From: Varroa destructor
Taxonomy: Eukaryota > Arthropoda > Arachnida > Mesostigmata > Varroidae
DNA length: 64,000 nt
Direction: 5' to 3'
NCBI RefSeq assembly: GCF_002443255.2
Contig: NW_019211458.1
Coordinates: forward strand, 23,377,325 to 23,441,324
Below the pieces are notes generated by a model that was given only the letters and a program-made list of their open reading frames with translations, was not told the origin of the DNA and did no database searches. The first letter of the stretch is position 1. Each line of letters opens with the position of its first letter. A program made the position numbers and the translations under genes. Below are positions 1-14,100 of this stretch, piece after piece.

Positions 1-1
1 A

Positions 2-3000
2 ACCACTGAAGAAGTTCATACAGAATACGATGTATTTAATCTTACGACACCTCAGGTTGCAACAGAACAATCTGAGTGTTCCAAAGTTTTTTCATTAAGA
101 GATGAAGTGGCTGTTTCCATGGGCACGGAGGAGACTGCCATCAGCCAAGAAACCGCTGAGAGTAAAGACAAAGTACTGAGCGATGTTCTTGATGCTACAG
201 CCTTTGCATTATCGGGAGCCTATATCAAGGAATCTAACGATATTGGTAAAATTTCCAAGGATCATAGTGATATTATTTCAAACATTTCGGATGAACAGGA
301 TGATCTCTCAAGTGGTTATGACATTAGCGAGGGTTCGACGAAGTCATCTAAGAGAAAATCGAAAGACGTGGAGATAAAGAAAACCAAACAGCCCGAAGAC
401 GTGATGACGGAATCGCTGACGGCGGTTGGTGATCCGATAAACACAAAAACCATTGATTCAACGGTGCTTCGACCCAATGTGGAAGAACAAAGGCCCCTAC
501 ATTCCCATAGCCTTGATAGCATACATGAAGATGTCCTTATCGGTCGTGAAGGTTCTAATAGAGATAAAAAGAAAAGGGCGAAAAAGGAAAAGCAAAAAGT
601 TGCTCGTGCAGCTGAGAAACAGACACTACCATCAAGTGATGGTCATGTAATCGATGATTACACAACGGGAAATTATCTTGGAGAAAATCAACCTACATAC
701 TCTGAAATGCTACCGTCAGCTGTCTATCAAGGAGAAAATATTGAGAGTTCTATGAAAACGGCTCAGACTAACGAAAATATCTCCCCCATGATGGCACCTC
801 AATATTTAAGTGAACAATTCGAACATCGAGAGGCACTCTCTACAGAAGTAGATGAGGTGGCCTCAACGGTGGCCCTAGCGGCAGTCACTGACGTCGAAAA
901 ATCCGCGGAGACCAAGGTTTCTTCCGCCAAGGACAACCCAGTCGTCGAAGGTGTATTTGATATGACAACATACCAGCCGCTAAAAGAGCAACCTAAAAAT
1001 ATAAAGCTGCTTTCTACTACGGAGAAAAAATTTACTACAAAAGTTGCTGGCGATATATTTATCGATTCTGAGATGGTTAGGGAGAACAGAACATTGCAGA
1101 TTATTGAGGAGCCTCTGCACGTTCGTGAAAGTGCACCTCAAGAGGTGCAGGATATCTCTGACCTGATGGCACCTCATTCTCCGAGGGACCAACCCGAATA
1201 TCGAAGAGCGTTTACTGCAGCAAGAGAAGAAACAGCCTTGAAGGGATCCGATACGGAGGTTGCCGGAGTTGAGAAGCCTTTGAAGGTTGTTGTCAGTGGA
1301 AATGTCAGTGATCAGGCTTATATGGAGCATATTTCCAAAGCTACAGACAAGAGACCTAAGGAAGACAAAAAGAAAGAACGAACATTGAATGAAGTTGACA
1401 TGGCATTGCCCGGTCACGAAGCGACCGAAAATCAAGTAAAGCTCAAACTCGTGGACGCAACGCATGCATCAAGTTTGACCACGCCTTTATTGGACAGGAA
1501 CATATCCGATAAGCCGAATGCTATTTCCGAATCCTCTGAGGAGCAAGATGACACCTCACTTCAGCGAGTTAGTAGTCCTGATACGAGCGAGAGTTCACGT
1601 AAAAATGTGAGAAAAAGAAGGAAGAAAAATAAAAAAGATGTAGGTTTACAGATTGGAAGGTCAACAACAATCGCCCCATCGGACTTAGAACCTGCATTGT
1701 TTGAGACTGACTCTGCAACACTTCAGTCCATTGAACAATTGGCACATCTTGAAGCTATTCCAGACACTCGCAAAGAACCGTACATCAGCGTGAGTATTGT
1801 TAATAACTACAATTCTAGTGAAAGTGCGGCTAAACAGAAAAAGAAAAAGTTAGAAGAACATAAGGAAAATGCAGTCCAGTTTCCTTCTCACGCAAATACC
1901 GTATTATCTCATTTACAGGCGGTTCAAGTAGCCAGAGATGTTTTTGATCTGGATGCACCTCTGGATGCTGGCGAAAAGCCAAATGATTCTGAAACGCAGC
2001 CAACAGGATCTTCGTCCCCGGAACTTGCATACACAGACGATGCTGAAGTCGTTAGCTCCGTTAAGATAACTGAAGAGAAACAGGAATCAGACGCTATTGG
2101 AAAGACCAAAGCTTTTCCATTGGAAAGTATTCCGGTTGTCGATGATAATTTCAATTTGAGGACGTTCTTGCCCCTAAGAGAACAACCTGAGATTGTTGAC
2201 TTGGAGGAGGAAGTGTTCGCTTCAGCAGACAACGGTCGCATGATAAGTGGAACCTTCGACCGGGCAACATCCCCACCTTTGAGAAAACAGGATGATAATC
2301 TAGACATAACTGTTAAAGCGTCTCAAGGACAAGATGGTATTTCTCTTACTAGCGATTACCCTATAGGGGAGAATGTTGACAAAACTAAAAAGAAAAAGTC
2401 CAAAAAAGACAAAAAGAAGGCTCTGACTCAGTCTCAGGTAGCCGGTGACGCCTTCAATGTGCCGACACTTCAGCCTATCGAAATAACTACCGATGATTTG
2501 TTTAGAACTGAAGAGCCCTTACGTAAAGAGGGACGCCAAAGGACTGATGATAGTGAACTATTAAGAAAGAAATTGGATTCCATTGACAAACCCGCTGACG
2601 TACCAGAAGGCATTTTGGAGACCTTTAGTGATCACGATACGAGCATTCCTATAGAAAAGATAGGGAAAAAGGGATCCAAGCAAGATAAGGAAGAAGCTAC
2701 GCCACTTTTACCGCCAGCAGTAGACGAGCACTTGGTAACTGAGAATATCATCGGATTTTTGGAGCCGTCGCCTTTAGAAGGACAGGCTACATTTTCTGAG
2801 ACCATACAGTCCACTGACCAGCATACGGTCGTAAGTGGAACTGCTGTCAGCGACCAGGGCACTAGTGGAAGTGTTGACAAAGTTGAAAAGGACGAATCCG
2901 ATAAGAAGCCCGTCCTAGCCGTTAATCGAGGAGATAATGTTCAGCTTTTAAGCAAGGAACCCCAGTTGATCGAAGACCAGTTTAGCTCAAAGATATCCCA

Positions 3001-6000
3001 GCCACCAAAAGAGCACCCTGAACAGCCCGAGCTAACTGCTACAACTTCCGAAGACCTCATCTCTGAAGCAGTTTTTGGAGCCTTTAGCGATAAAGAGATA
3101 CTCGAAATCGCAGAAGAAATTATTTCCATAACGACGCCCTCTTCAGTAGACGAAGTCCAAAGTACTGAAAATATTTTTGATACAACGAGACCACAACCTA
3201 CAACGGAACAACCCGAACGTCCTCAAGTCGTATCATTAGAGGATGAAGCGATTAGTTCTGTCGATGCTCTTCAAGCTGTAACAGACTATGTCATCAATGT
3301 TCAGGAACAAGGTCAATCCGAAACTGTTGACAAGGCGCAGTTAGAAGATGAGGTATCCGATGCTACTAAGTCGCTTTCGACAAGAACACACTCTGAAGCT
3401 TTGGATGAGGCCTCAAAAGCCCAGGAGATTCGCAGTGACTTCCCATCTCACGATGATATCTCTGTTGACCATGACACCCATGAAAGCGTAGATAAAACTA
3501 TAAAGAAGAACTCGAAGAAAGATAAGAAAAGTGCTGCTGATGACAAGCAAGTAGATGCTGAAAATGCTACACACTCTTCCACGAAAGAGCCTGACGATGG
3601 CGAAGATGTCCTTGACTTAATGACACCACCACTTACAAGAGAGCAGCCCAAGCATTCTCAGGTCCTACCAGCAGAAGGTGAAGAGTTTATTTCGACCAAA
3701 AGCGCCAAGGTTTTAACTGACTTCGCTCTAATCGAAGAAGGAGATCAAGCTGACGCTGTAGCCGGCATTCAAGTCACAAGGGTTGTGACCGCCAGTGACC
3801 AGGCCATTACCGAGAACACCTACAGTGGTAAAAAGAAAAAGTCCAAAAAAGATAAGAATAAGCCCGTTGTAGCTGGTGATAAAGAAGAGAAAATGCCATG
3901 TCCTGCCGAAGGAGTCCAAGTGACCAAAGACGCGTTTGACTTGATAACACTCCACCCAATAAAAAATCAATCTGAACATCTCAAGATACTCGTTAAAGCG
4001 CCCGAAGAATTTTCTTCAATAACAGGTGAGACACTCGAAAAGGAATCGAAGACTTCCGTCACAGCCACGCCTCAAAAAGTAAATGAAATCGAAGACGTCT
4101 TCGATATGATGACCTCGCATCCTGCAGGAGAGCAGCCCAAACAACCTTACATTTTACCTGCAACTGATGACGTGATTATTTCCGCAAACATTAGCAACAC
4201 TGCAAGCAATTATGCCTCTGTCGAAAACAAGAGTAAGTCCGAACCTGTAGATGACACTCAGGTATCAGGCGCTGTGTTCGAACTTTCAACAAAAGTCATT
4301 TCCAAAGTAGCTTCAGTACACGACAGGGATAAGCTTTATGAGGATATCGCTTGTGATCGCAACATAAGCGCCAAAGGTGACAAAGGCAAAACGCGAAAAA
4401 ATGAAAAAGAGATGCAGAGGGCGACAGAAGCAACAGACGAAACAAAAGCAGTGCTGTTAGCGGTAGATGAGTCACAAACTTTTGGGGTTTTTGACCGTAT
4501 GACACCCCAGTATTCAAACGAACAGCCGGAACATCCGCATACCTTGACTTCACTTTACGAACAGTGCATCCCAACAGAAAGTTCAATAGTTGCAGCTGCC
4601 ATCGACACAAACGAAGCTACGGAAGAAGGTATGCCGACCATTGTCGACCTCTCAAAGGCCATCGTATCGTTCCCAAAAAAAGATGGTCCAATAATCGAGG
4701 ACATCTTCGACCCAACATCATCACAACCTGAAGCTTCACAGATTCTCATCAGTAAAAGTGAAGCACCTGCGCCAAAGGGAGCGGTTAGTGCGGGTACCGG
4801 CGCTATGTCTGACCATGATGTTAGTGCAAGTAGCGATAAGCCTAAGCAGAAATGCGAAACAAATAAGAAGAAGCTTGTGTTAACTAATGATCAAACAACG
4901 GAAGTACCGTTAGGATTCAATGAGAGTCAAGTCAACGTTGACGCAGCAAAGTGTCTCGTCGCTGACGAAGGACCTAAAGACCAGGTAGACGCTTATACGG
5001 AAGAACAGAGACCCCCAACAACGGAGGTCACAAAAATCGTCAATTTTGGTGCTGTGAAAGAGCAAGATAAATCAGTTTTTCTAGAGCAACCTGAACCAAT
5101 AGATGACGTTTTTCTCGCACCGCTTCCATCTGCAAAAGAGCAACACGAGCAGCTAACGCATGCTCTTGAAAGTTCCAGTGAAAAGCTACCTGATTTTGGT
5201 TTGGACGCTTTCAGCGGGCATGACACCAGCAGCAGTACAATAAAAAAGAAAAAGAGAATTAAGGAAGGAAAGGAAAAAGAATCTACACCGGCCAAAGAGA
5301 CTATGGGTCTGATGGCGGCTGAACATGAGAATGATGAGAACCACCTTAAAGCTGTTCTTCTCCAGCCAGCGGAAAAGCCGTCCGTAAAATCGGAGCACAT
5401 TGAAGCTACCTATGAGCTTACGAGCACCACTGAGGCCGTAATGAGCGATCACAACACCAGTAAAGATTCTGAAACAACGAAAAAGAAAAAATCGAAGAAG
5501 AATAAAGACAGGTCAACTCTAATAGAGGAGCAGTTTGACAACGCTGAAGTTTCTTTTACTGCAGTTAAGGAAACCATTTCAACAAGGGCTATCGAGATGA
5601 TTCCCGCTACTAATACAAATAGAGAAAATACAAAATTTACGCTGACTGACACAGCCACATGTTTTCCTGTCGAAAAAGTTGACTTTATCAGTGACGTTTC
5701 TGATCTTACAGCACCTCGAGAGCTAACGGAGCAAGCTGAACATTTTGACGCTCCTCCACCACAAAGCGATTTCAAAGTCCTATCAACCCAGAAATATACA
5801 CCTGTTAGTGAAACTGGTGAAATTCAGGAAATTGATCGTATATGTACACAAATATTACCTACATTTATCAAGGAACACGACGATAGGTCCGGTACAAAAA
5901 TATCTGAGCGGCTAGATGACGCTGCTCAGGCCAATGCAAGTGATCGCGACGCCAGCGAAGGCACCGACGACATTGAAAAGAATAAATCTGAAAAAGACAA

Positions 6001-9000
6001 GAAAAAAATGCCTCCTGCCATCGACAAGGAGAAACTGATTTTGTTACCATCCAATGCAGCTCAGGCAATTGATGTCGATATAATGGGAAGGCACATTGAG
6101 TGGAAAGGAGAGCATCCTAAAATGCCACCCTGTGCAACAGATAAAATTACCTCTTCAGGCGTTCTTGAAGTGGCCATAGAGAAAAACACCGTTCAGACGC
6201 CGCTCGAACGCCTACAAGTTCCCACAGCAGAGGATGGCGAATTGGTGCCTATAGAGCCTGCCCGAACTGCCATTAGCCACAAGGCCGTTGAAGATGCGAA
6301 TGAGCTTATGCTTGCAGAAGCAATGCAGCCAGATAATGCATCTAGTGTTGTATTGTCTCCATATACGAAGGAACATTCTGTAAGTGGTGTCCTATCTCAA
6401 AACGATAGCTCCGGTGACCAGGAAGCTAGTGCAAATACAGAAAAGACCGAAAAGAAGAAACTAAAGAGTAAAGAGAAAAATACCGTGACAACTGGTGGTG
6501 ATAAGGATGTTACGCAGGCTGTTGAGGATGTTTTCGACACGATGACTCTTCAGCTTTTAGAGACACAACCTGAGGATCATCAGATTGTACTGGTAGAGGG
6601 TGAGGCAAGCAAAATGGCAGATATTAGTAAGCTTGATGCCGACCTTAATGTCATTGAAAGTGAAACCGACGCTATGTCCCACCCAACGGTTTTGTTATAT
6701 TCGATGCACCAAGTTGAAGATTCAGACGATAGTCCCACACCCTTTGAGGGTTTAAGTTATGACACCACTAACAAGGATAGCGATGTTGATCATGACATTA
6801 TTAAAGGCAAGGCGAAAATTAAAAAGAAGAAACCGAAAAGGGATGAACAAAAAATCACCAAGCCGGCTGATCCAAAAAATGTTCAACAATTGCCAATAAC
6901 GGAGCCCAAAGTTATCAAAGATGTTGTTGACACGATAACATTTCAGCCTGCTGGGGAACAGCGTGGAGATCCCCAAATCCCTCCTCCACAGGCGAGCGAA
7001 TTTACCCCAACAAACACTATGGAAGTTGTCACCGACATCAACAAAAGTGACTTTTACGAGAAAACTGTAATAACCACTATTGCGCCATTAAATGTCACGG
7101 TGCCTTCCCATGAAGCAAGCGCTCAAATAACAGACGACGTTTTTGGCGTAACGTCACCTGAACATTTAGGAGCACAACCCAAACATCCTCAAGCCCTACC
7201 AGCCATAGGTGGTACAGGAGATCTTGTCATCACGAGTACCCTCAGCGACCGGGAAGTTAGCGAGGACACTGAAAAGGTTAATAAAAAGAAAAAGTCTGGA
7301 AAAGATAAAAAGAAGCCAGTTGTAACTATTAAACAAGGAAATAAAGTTTTGTCTAGTGCTGATGAACGCCCACTGGTCGAAGACGTGTTCGACATAACGA
7401 CATCCTATCCATTAAAACAGCGACCGGAGCACCCTGAGACGTTCTCCGAAGCACTCGATATATCTACCTCTAGGGTTTTTCGTGAAATTGCTGATGCCAA
7501 AGATACACCTGAAGAAAGTTCTGAAGTCACTCTTTCGACAGAATCCTTGTTAGTCGAAGAACTAGAAATGGCCGTGGACGTGTTTGATTTGATGATGCCG
7601 TTGTCTGAGAAAGAACAGTCGGAGCGTCCTCAGATCAAAACAGCAGAGGATGCATCGACCATTTCTGCCGCTGTTACTCAACCTGTAACCGAACATGCGG
7701 TCACTATTCAAGAAAAAGATCAATCCAAAGCTATTGACAAAGCGCAGGTATCACATGAAGTATCCGATGCTGCTATGTCATTCTCGACAAAACACCGTGA
7801 GGGTTTGGATCTGACTTTGAAAACCCCGGAGAGCCTTAGTGAACTCGTATCTCACGAATATGTTCCTGCTGACCATGACACCAGAAAGAAAAATTCGAAG
7901 AAAGATAATAAAAAGGCTGCTGATGAAAAACAAGAAGCTACTAAAGATGCTACACAGCTGTCCATGAAAGAGTCTCACAATGCTGAGAATATCTTTGATG
8001 TAGTGACACCTGGTTCCGCAACAGAACAGCCCGAACATCCTCAGATTCTACAAGAAGGTGACAAGGTAATTTCAACCGAAGGTACCGAGGCTTTACCTAA
8101 TGTTGCTTTCATTGAAAGAAAAGATCAACCAGAAACTGTGGCTGACAAGCAAATGACATGCGTTTTCGTCACAGGTGACAAAGATATTATCGAAGGCAGT
8201 GATCAAAGTAAAAAGAGGTTTGAAAAAAGTAAAAATAAACTTTATCGCGCTGACGACCAAGCAGAAAAGATGCCATCGTCTGCCGAGAAACTCCAACTGG
8301 CCGAACATGAGTTGAATCTTATGCCGCCCCAATCAGCAAAGGAACAACCCGAACATCTTGAGGTACTTGCTAAAGCATCCAAAAAGGTATCCTCAGTGGC
8401 GGTGGCTAAAATAGCCTACGACAGAGCGCCAGTTGAAAAAAGATTAGTCACCACTAAAACAGGCACACCCGAAGCAATGCATGAGATGCAGGATATCGAA
8501 GACGTCAATAAATTAATGACTACGCGGCTCGCAAGAGAACAACACGAACATCCTTATATTCTACCCGTAGACGAGGAAGTAAATCTCTCAACCGAAAGCA
8601 CTAAATCTTTAACTGATTGTGGTGTGATTGGGGGAAAAGATCAACTTGAAATGGCAGGTAGCACACAGGCGGCAGATGCTAAAGTTGATACTGTCGCCAG
8701 GGGGCAGAAAACTGGCGAGGGCACTGGCAAAGGTGAAGGGAAGAAGTCCAAAAAAGATAAAAAGGTACCGGTTTTAGTTGCTGACCAAGGAACGAAGGTC
8801 CGTTCTTATACCGAGAAACCTCAGATGTTTGAAGACGATTTTGAGCGGATGACATCTCAGCCAGCAGGAGAGCTCAGCCGAGCTACCGAGCGCCGCCAGC
8901 TTCCAACGAAAGCGTGCGAAGAATTTACTTCACCAAAAACCTTTAAAATAACCCAGGACACACATATATTCAATAAAGGGTCAGATATTATAGCCACAGC

Positions 9001-11150
9001 CGCGCCTTTAGTAGTAGACGAGTCATCCATTGTCGAAGACACTTTTGATCTGATAACACCACTTCCTGTAAAAGAACAGTTCGAGCGTCCTCAGCTCAAA
9101 ACAGTAGAAGATGAATCAATTATTTCCGCTGACGTTACTCAGGCTGCAAGCGACTATGTAACCATTGTTCAAGAAACAGATCAATACGAAGCTGTTGACG
9201 CGGCGCAGGTGACAAACGCAGTGTCTAATCCAAACTCACGCTCCGCAAGACAAGGTGAAGGCGTGGAGGTGACTTCAAAGATTCCGGAGCGCCTCAGTGG
9301 CGTTGCACCTCACGAAGGTGTCTCCATTGATTCTGACACCAATGAAAGTAAAGATACAACTAAAAAGAAAAAGCCAAAGAAGGATAACAGGAGGGCTGTC
9401 AGAGCTGATAAAAGTGCTTTACAGTCACTTACGAAAAAGCCCGATGTTATCGAGGATGTGTTTGACATGACGACACCTGGGCTGTCAAGGAAACAACCCG
9501 GTAATTCGCAAACCCCTGCTTCATCTATTGAGGTGCCCATGTCACCAGAAACTGTTAGAGGCATGACTGATGTTAACTCAAAAAAAATAAACGACGGAGG
9601 TGTCCCAGTCACTGTCACAGCCTCAAAAATAGAAGTTCATGAAGGAGAAGTTCAGATAAGTGAAGATGTCTTTGACCGAACGACGACTCAGCTTTCAAGT
9701 AAACAACCCGATTATGTTCAACCTCCACAATTAGCGGATGAGATGGCTATTTTAACTGATGTTAGTAAACTGAGAGCCGATTACACGGTGATGGAAGGTA
9801 GACATGAACCCGAAATCGCAGATAGAATTCAGATTACGGACTCTCTAGTCGATCCATCGGCAAATATTAGCCCTGTTATCACTCTAGAGCTTGATACCGC
9901 TAATGATCGTAGTGTGACAAATAAAGACGACAAGGCTAAGAAACGTAAGTCTAAGAAAGATAAAGAAAAGCCAGCACAAATTACCAACGAAGGGAAAGGT
10001 GTCCCATTAACTCTTGAGAAACCGCAAGCACTTGATGTTTCTGGCAGGATGACACCTCAGCCTGCAGGAACACAGTTCGAACACCCCGAAACTCTCCAAA
10101 GACAGTCAGACAAACTTACATCCACAGAAACTGCCAAGAACACTACTGAAGGCAAAACTATTTGTGCGATTGAGGGTGACGAGGTACCCGTAATTGGAGA
10201 GGACTTCCAGCCAATAATACCTTTATCTGACAAGGAGCTGGACCGGATATCCGTAGCGATTTCTCTGACTACTGAAGAGCAAGATGATCCCATTTGTTTT
10301 AATGGAGCCGCCTATGAAAATGATACAAGAGAAAAAGCCAGAAAAGTAACAAAGAAGAAATCGAAGAAAGGCAAAAAAAAGGCAGAATCACAGGTTGAAG
10401 AACCGACTAAAGAACCTTTAATACTGGGCAAACGTCTGGTGACTGGCATTGACGCTAATATGGCGCCTCCCCAAGTTGCAAAAGCGTATTCCGAACGGTC
10501 CGACGTCGCTCAGACGTACATTGAATTGATAGAACCTACAGTCAGTGACCATCACCCCAGCGAAGGTATTGATAAAGCTAGAAAGAAAAAGTCTAAAAAA
10601 GATAAAAAGGCAGCTCCCATGATTGATGAGACAATGGCAACTTTTCAAGATGAGCTTCGATGTAGTGGTGATGTTTTGGACTCTAAAACAGAACAATCGA
10701 AACACCATACGGTTCTATCAGCAAATGCTAAAGAATTTATTCCTGCGTGCGCCGCAGGAATCGTGATTAACAATAGTGAGAGCCAACACTTATGCTCTAC
10801 CTCAGTATCAAAACTTACCCCAACCATAGCGTCATCGTCCTCTGTAGAGGAATGTCAAAGGGTCGACAGCGAGTCTTATTTGATGACTCCTGGACCCCCG
10901 GAGGAACAGGCAGAGTCTATTCAAACAGTCGCCGACCTTTCTACAGCTGAGAAGGGTAAAAATGATTTAACAGAGTACATGACACCAGTAACAGAATTGT
11001 TCTCCACAGAGGAATCACAACAGATCGAAGACCTAATGACACCTCAGCCTGTAAAGGGACAGCCTGAACATCCTGAAATTGCTTCGCCTACAGGTGATAA
11101 GTTCATCTCAACGAACCGTAGTAAGACAAACAAGCCAGTAGACGAAAGTC
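2..11150 (+). repeat. Degenerate coding repeat: DVFD-x-MTPQP-x-EQPEHPQ module
   Basis: About 30 diverged copies of a roughly 20-residue module occur at average spacing near 115 residues. Examples are [19 protein letters not shown] (about 4090), [19 protein letters not shown] (about 7983) and [19 protein letters not shown] (about 9037). The conserved core is an acidic residue, a V/I-F/L-D step, a T-P or T-x-Q-P stretch, then E-Q-P-E-H/R-P. Modules are usually followed by an S/T-rich linker, SD-H/R-D-x-S, and a lysine box. An outlying copy ([17 protein letters not shown]) lies near 18745. Copies are highly diverged at DNA level, so this is an old coding repeat rather than a recent satellite. 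Confidence 0.85.
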
Positions 11151-14100
11151 AAAAAATGTATGACACTTCTGCTTTGTTTGAAGTTCAGCCTACTAAAGGG
11201 AAAGAGAAGGAGCTCCAAGCTTTAGATACGCCCCCAAAAACTGCGATCCTTGGACTTAATGATCCGGCTGAGGCTGTCACTGATGCACAAGATACTGGTG
11301 ATAGTATTGACAAGGTCCACAAAAAGAAAAAAAGGAAAAACGTGAAGAAAACCGCATTCCTTACCAGTCAGGAAATAAAGCATATAACTAATATTCAGCC
11401 GCCTCAGGAGTACGCTGGCGTACTGCCACAAGAGCTTAAGGGGCTGTCTGAAGCTTACTGTCTGCCAGAACAGCTTGTCGTTACCTCTACCAATGACGAG
11501 GGCGTATGCCCGCTTGCTAAAGAGTCCGAAATGGGCCTGACTCACGAAGACATGCCGCCGATGTTATTTACAGTTAACCATGCAGATCAAGCGGATTTTA
11601 CTGATTCACTAATGTTCCGGTCCACAAAGGAGGAATCGGAACGGTTAATGGACTTCACAAACGTAGCTAAAGACCAAACCATTATAAGGAGTAATACGGA
11701 AAGCCTTGTTCCTCCAGATGGTGAATCCGAGGTTAAAGTTGAAAGAAAGAAAATGAAGAAAAGCAAAAGAAAAACGGTTGTAGACACAAGTGCCGGATCA
11801 CGGTTTCCTTTGACTGTCGCGGAGTGGCCTCTATCCCGGCCTGAAGAACAAGACAAACGCGCAAGCACTTCATTAACCGAAAAGGAGCCCAAGCAAGCTC
11901 AGGATACAGATAACAGAAACACTGTTAATACAGAACCGATCTATTCTCCGACCGCAGTCGAGATCGAATCCAGCCACGAAGATCCTCAAATTACAATTGA
12001 GAGTATTCACGACGATTCGTCAACTGAGAAACTAGTCAGCACCGATGAACCATTTCAGAAGCTAGACAGAAAAAAATCGAAAAATCGAAAGAAAAAAGAA
12101 GCGGCTTCGAAACCGATCCTTTCTCCGTCTGTAGATAAATCTTTAACAACCAAAACCTCTACTTTGTCTAATAAGTCTCTTATGATCCACAATGTTTCTC
12201 CAGGCTCATCTCGTAACAATGATCGTAGCATTCGCTCGACATCTTTGCCAATCGAAACATCACGCGCTGATAAAACAGAGGCTACTAACGATGCAGAATT
12301 CCACTTGGTTAAAGACAGTTCTAAGGGGACGAAATACGCTAACCGAGGAGTTCAAAAGAAGCGTTTGGTTTTTCCAGAATTCCAGCAAACATTCTCTCAA
12401 GAGGAGAGGTTTGTTCGAGAGGTGACGAGGCAACTTCTTAAAGATACTAAGGAAGATGCTCCGTTATCTCAGACGTCCTCTCTCCGAGCTCCACCATCAT
12501 CCTGGTCGTTACATCCTCGGTTCGCAACATACGCAGATGTTGTCTCAGGTAAAGCGAGTCGTTTAGTTACTCCTCGTGAGCAAAGTCCAGCTAAGCAATT
12601 GCTTCCTCCAGCTGAACGGCAGCAACCGCAGGACAATTCAGCGAAGTCAGGTGATATCTTTTCCAAGCTTGAACCTTACGATCCAAATTTTTCCAGTTAT
12701 TCTCGAGGTAGCACGTCTCTTTTTAGCCTTGGACGCCGTTGTTCGGAGGTGGCCGTACAATATGTAACCGACAACACGGGTCTTTGGGCCAGTGAATTGT
12801 ACGGCTACTATCCTGCTGACGAATCCACACAGAATTACCCCGAAAATACTTATGACATACAGTCAACACATTCTCCTCTTCAAGATGTGTCTTCCCCAGG
12901 GATTGGGAATCTGTCTCCGCAGACTTCTGCAGTCAAGCCACCAGGTAGTCATATGGAGGAAAATTTACCATCGCCGACCCATTTTGTAGAGCAGATAAAA
13001 GTAAATGCACCCCAACAGTATGATACGTCAGAGTTACCTTCGTATGCCGACGTGTGCGCAGGTCGAGTTTTTGCCAGCCCCAGGCCGTCCAGGGGGGTTA
13101 CTCCCATGCGGGAGCCAGGATACGCTTCTCAGACTTACAATCAGACAGTAACGGAGGATAAACCAGTGTTTGTGAATGACCAACAGGGTCAACTGATAGC
13201 AGAATGTGCCCCACATTCACCGGCAATATATAGCACACAGGACACAGCACATATACACGACTACACTCACGCCGAGACACAACCTTTAAACACATCAGTT
13301 ACCATCAGCACAGGTCCTTTGGAGACGGGAGGCTCTTTAGGAACGTGGGAGTCCTTCGGTGCTCCAACCCAAACCGCTCTGTCCGGTGGGATTACTGTAG
13401 TCATCCACAGAGATTCTATAGATGAGCTTTCAGCTTCGCCACCAACGGAATTTTCTCGAAGGTCTTCGGAAAAGGACACCGAACTTGATGGCGGTCTGCA
13501 GCAAGACGCTGCCATCCAAAAACGAAATAGGAAGAAAAAGAAACAACAACGCGAGGCTGACAATATTTTGTCAGAGGAAGACACCACATCCGCATTTGAA
13601 AGCTTTCCTATTTCTGAGGAGTTAAAGAAAAAGCGCAAACAGAAACGGTCTAGGCAACGCACTCGAGACCCGCTCGAGGCTATTGCCGGATGGGTTGCGG
13701 AGCCTGCCACGACAAGTTTAGAACCTACATTGCTAAATAGCAGTCATAGGGTGACAAAAACCGCTGAAGCATATAGCTTGATAAACGAGCCTGTCCAACA
13801 AGCGTCCAACGTGAGTTCAACTACCCCATTGTCGGTGATTGACGACAAGTACGTAAGGAACAACACTAATAAGTCAACGGATATGTCGGTGGAAGTGGCT
13901 CTCTGTGACACAACGAGTAAGCAACCATTTACGAGCGAGTTCGACTTGACAATAATAAGTCAGCTTCCAGCAGACCAACAACAACAGCCTGACAACGGTC
14001 AAGTTCTACCGATGCCCACTGACAATGCCGATAAGTCTTCCAAAAAGTCCAAGAAATTCAAGTGCAAACGGGATGAAAAGAGATCGGATCCCGCTTCTCT

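Noticed and set aside
980..1465. 161-codon minus-strand ORF and many similar ORFs opposite the giant exon
   Set aside because: They are antisense shadows of the low-complexity coding exon, with no splice signals or family features of their own.
12192..12425. Plus-strand second-frame ORF within the giant exon
   Set aside because: The main frame is uninterrupted here and the overlapping frame shows no recognisable protein.
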